This document shows positions 60,901 to 64,000 of a stretch of 64,000 nucleotides of DNA, piece after piece. Origin of the DNA: Limnomonas spitsbergensis (taxonomy: Eukaryota > Chlorophyta > Chlorophyceae > Chlamydomonadales); the NCBI GenBank assembly GCA_037349105.1, contig JAYJMM010000068.1:1-64000 (forward strand), written 5' to 3'. A model generated the notes under the pieces. That model was not told where the DNA came from and did no database searches. It saw only the letters and a program-made list of their open reading frames with translations. The number at the start of each line of letters is the position of its first letter. Positions within the stretch are counted from its first letter, which is position 1. A program made the translations under genes and the position numbers.

Positions 60901-63900
60901 TGCCTCCATTTAATTACTGAACCAGCCTCCATTAACTTACAGATCTTGCCTCCATTTAATTTCTGAACCTGCCTCCATTACTTACAGATCTTGCATCCAT
61001 TTACGTATTAAACATGCCACCATTAATTTACAGATCTTGCCCCAAATTAATTGCATATACTGCCTCCATTAACTTACAGATCTTGCATTCATTTACTGAC
61101 AGAACATGCATCTATTAACTTACAGATCATGCCTCCATTTAAGTACAGAACCAGCCTCCATTACCTTACATATCCTACATCCATTAACGTACAGATCATG
61201 CCTCCATTAACTTACAGCATTTGCCTTCAATAACTTACAGATCATGCCTCCATTACTTACAGATCTTGCCTCCATTTACTTACTTAACCTGCCTCCATTA
61301 ACTTACAGATATTGCCCCAATTTAATTGCAGAACCTGTATCCATTACTTACAGATCTTGCCTCCATTTACTTACAAATCCTGCCACCATTTAATTACTGA
61401 ACCAGTCTCCATTAAATTACAGATCCTGCCTCCATTTCATTACTGAACTAGCCTCCATTAACTTACAGATCTTGCCTCCATTCACTTACATATCCTACCT
61501 CCATTAACGTACAGATCATGCCTCCATTAACTTACGGTATTTGCCTTCAATAACTTACAGATCATGCCTCCATTACTTACAGATCTTGCCTCCATTTACT
61601 TACTAAACCAGCCTCCATTAACTTACAGATCTTGCCCCAATTTAATTGCAGAACATGTACCCATTACTTACAGATCTTGCCTCCATTTACTTACTAAACA
61701 TGCCTCCATTAACGTACAGATCCTGCCTCCATTTAATTACTGAACCAGCCTCCATTAACGTACAGATCTTGCCTCCATTTCATTTCTGAATCTGCCTCCA
61801 TTACTTACAGATCTTGCATCCATTTACTTATTAAACATGCCACCTTTAACTTTCAGATCTTGCCCCAAATTAATTGCATAACCTGCCTCCATTAACTTAC
61901 AGATCTTGCATCCATTTACTGACAGAACTTGCATCTATTAACTTACAGATCATGCCTCCATTTAAGTACTGAACCAGCCTCCATTACCTTACATATCCTA
62001 CCTCCATTAACGTACAGATCATGCCTCCATTAACTTACAGCATTTGCCTTCAATAACTTACAGATCATGCCTCCATTACTTACAGATCTTGCCTCCATTT
62101 ACTTACTTAACCTGCCTCAATTACTTACAGATCTTACCTCCATTTACTTACTTAACCTGCCTCCATTAACTTACAGATGTTGCCCCAATTTAATTGCAGA
62201 ACATGTACCCATTACTTACAGATCTTGCATCCATTTACTTACTAAACATGCCTCCATTAACGTACAGATCCTGCCTCCATTTAATTACTGAACCAGCCTC
62301 CACGAACTTACAGATCTTGCCTCCATTTAATTTCTGAACCTGCCTCCATTACTTACAGATCTTGCATCCATTTACGTATTAAACATGCCACCATTAATTT
62401 ACAGATCTTGCCCCAAATTAATTGCATAACCTGCCTCCATTAACTTACAGATCTTGCATCCATTTACTGACAGAACATGCATCTTTTAACTTACAGATCA
62501 TGCCTCCATTTCATTACTGAACTAGCCTCCATTACCTTACAGCTCTTGCCTCGATTCACTTACATATCCTACCTCCATTAACTTGCAGATCGTGCCTCCA
62601 TTAACTTAAAGCATTTGCCTTCATTAACGTACAGATCATGCCTCCATTACTTACAGATCTTGCCTCCATTTACATACTAAACATGCCTCCATTAACTTAC
62701 AGATATTGCCCCAATTTAATTGCAGAACCTGTATCCATTACTTTCAGATCCTGCATCCATTTACTTACTAAACATGCCTCCATTAACGTACAGATCCTGC
62801 CTCCATTTAATTACTGAACCAGCCTCCATTAAATTACAGATCTTGCCTCCATTTCATTTCTGAACCTGCCTCCATTACTTACAGATCTTGCATCCATTTA
62901 CATACGAAACATGCCTCCATTAACTTACAGATATTGCCTCAATTTAATTGCAGAACATGTATCCATTCCTTACAGATCTTGCATCCATTTACTGACAGAA
63001 CATGCATCTTTTAACTTACAGATCATGCCTCCATTTCATTACTGAACTAGCCTCCATTACCTTACAGCTCTTGCCTCGATTCACTTACATATCCTACCTC
63101 CATTAACTTGCAGATCGTGCCTCCATTAACTTAAAGCATTTGCCTTCATTAACGTACAGATCATGCCTCCATTACTTACAGATCTTACCTCCATTTACTT
63201 ACTTAACCTGCCTCCATTAACTTACAGATGTTACCCCAATTTAATTGCAGAACATGTACCCATTACTTACAGATCCTGCATCCATTTACTTACTAAACAT
63301 GCCTCCATTAACGTACAGATCCTGCCTCCATTTAATTACTGAACCAGCCTCCATTAACTTACAGATCTTGCCTCCATTTAATTTCTGAACCTGCCTCCAT
63401 TACTTACAGATCTTGCATCCATTTACGTATTAAACATGCCACCATTAATTTACAGATCTTGCCCCAAATTAATTGCATATACTGCCTCCATTAACTTACA
63501 GATCTTGCATTCATTTACTGACAGAACATGCATCTATTAACTTACAGATCATGCCTCCATTTAAGTACAGAACCAGCCTCCATTACCTTACATATCCTAC
63601 ATCCATTAACGTACAGATCATGCCTCCATTAACTTACAGCATTTGCCTTCAATAACTTACAGATCATGCCTCCATTACTTACAGATCTTGCCTCCATTTA
63701 CTTACTTAACCTGCCTCCATTAACTTACAGATATTGCCCCAATTTAATTGCAGAACCTGTATCCATTACTTACAGATCTTGCCTCCATTTACTTACAAAT
63801 CCTGCCACCATTTAATTACTGAACCAGTCTCCATTAAATTACAGATCCTGCCTCCATTTCATTACTGAACTAGCCTCCATTAACTTACAGATCTTGCCTC

Positions 63901-64000
63901 CATTCACTTACATATCCTACCTCCATTAACGTACAGATCATGCCTCCATTAACTTACGGTATTTGCCTTCAATAACTTACAGATCATGCCTCCATTACTT
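51900..64000. repeat. 23-bp-based satellite with 2751-bp higher-order repeats, runs off the window
   Basis: The base unit is ~23 bp, alternating CCTCCATTAACTTACAGATC-type and CCTCCATTTACTTACTGAAC-type units (46-bp dimers). Superimposed is a 2751-bp higher-order unit: the unique variant GAACGTATAGATC occurs at 54564, 57315 and 60066, exactly 2751 apart. After about 60.8 kb a second order of 2422 bp appears (GCATATACTGCC at 61045 and 63467). Open frames here follow the repeat and are not genes. The array continues past 64000. Confidence 0.98.

Noticed and set aside
54477..63655. 60-123 codon frames in the 23-bp satellite
   Set aside because: Leu/Ile/Tyr-rich periodic translations of the repeat, copied exactly at 2751-bp or 2422-bp steps.

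Overview
The window is one end of a eukaryotic chromosome. It opens with about 2.05 kb of (CCCTAAA)n, the C-strand of a TTTAGGG plant/green-algal-type telomere, and runs inward through subtelomeric DNA. Genes have GT-AG introns. The lineage is probably a green alga: this rests on the telomere type plus the mix of KDZ-like transposase, TET/JBP-like oxygenase and tyrosine-recombinase genes. The species cannot be named from the sequence. All family calls were made by eye, without database searches.

Layout: telomere (1-2053); a 5.5 kb segment carrying one long, unrecognised 1311-codon ORF (2475-6410), closed on its inner side by a second telomeric-repeat block (7543-7664); degenerate repeats, a 44-bp minisatellite (8556-10449) and a 160-bp satellite (about 10550-11645); a 12-exon minus-strand tyrosine-recombinase-like gene (11736-21005) with two introns filled by a 122-bp and a 41-bp tandem array; divergently, a plus-strand gene ending in a TET/JBP-like 2-oxoglutarate/Fe(II) oxygenase domain (22303-24810) that is interrupted by a 186-bp tandem repeat; a partial multi-exon minus gene (26152-27227); a two-exon unknown gene (28094-28959); repeat-bearing intergenic DNA; a four-exon minus-strand HNH-type protein gene (31636-33335); a 600-bp satellite of about 19 copies (33823-45122); degenerate repeats and a (CCCCTGC)n/(CCCCGGC)n block (about 47140-47650); a decayed KDZ-like transposase (about 47687-48791, minus); a four-exon unknown plus gene with an in-frame TAG (49352-51320) that ends in a long inverted repeat; and from about 51.9 kb to the window end a 23-bp-based satellite organised into 2751-bp higher-order repeats.

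The spliced genes were rebuilt by reading donor and acceptor sites and checking that reading-frame phases agree at each junction. The recombinase, HNH and two-exon genes close perfectly. The oxygenase, the 26-27 kb gene and the KDZ fragment do not resolve at their 5' ends. The gene content is mobile-element-like: recombinase, KDZ transposase, TET/JBP-like oxygenase and HNH nuclease fold. More than half the window is tandem repeat. The best candidates for undescribed biology are the telomere-bracketed 1311-aa ORF segment and the head-to-head recombinase/oxygenase pair.
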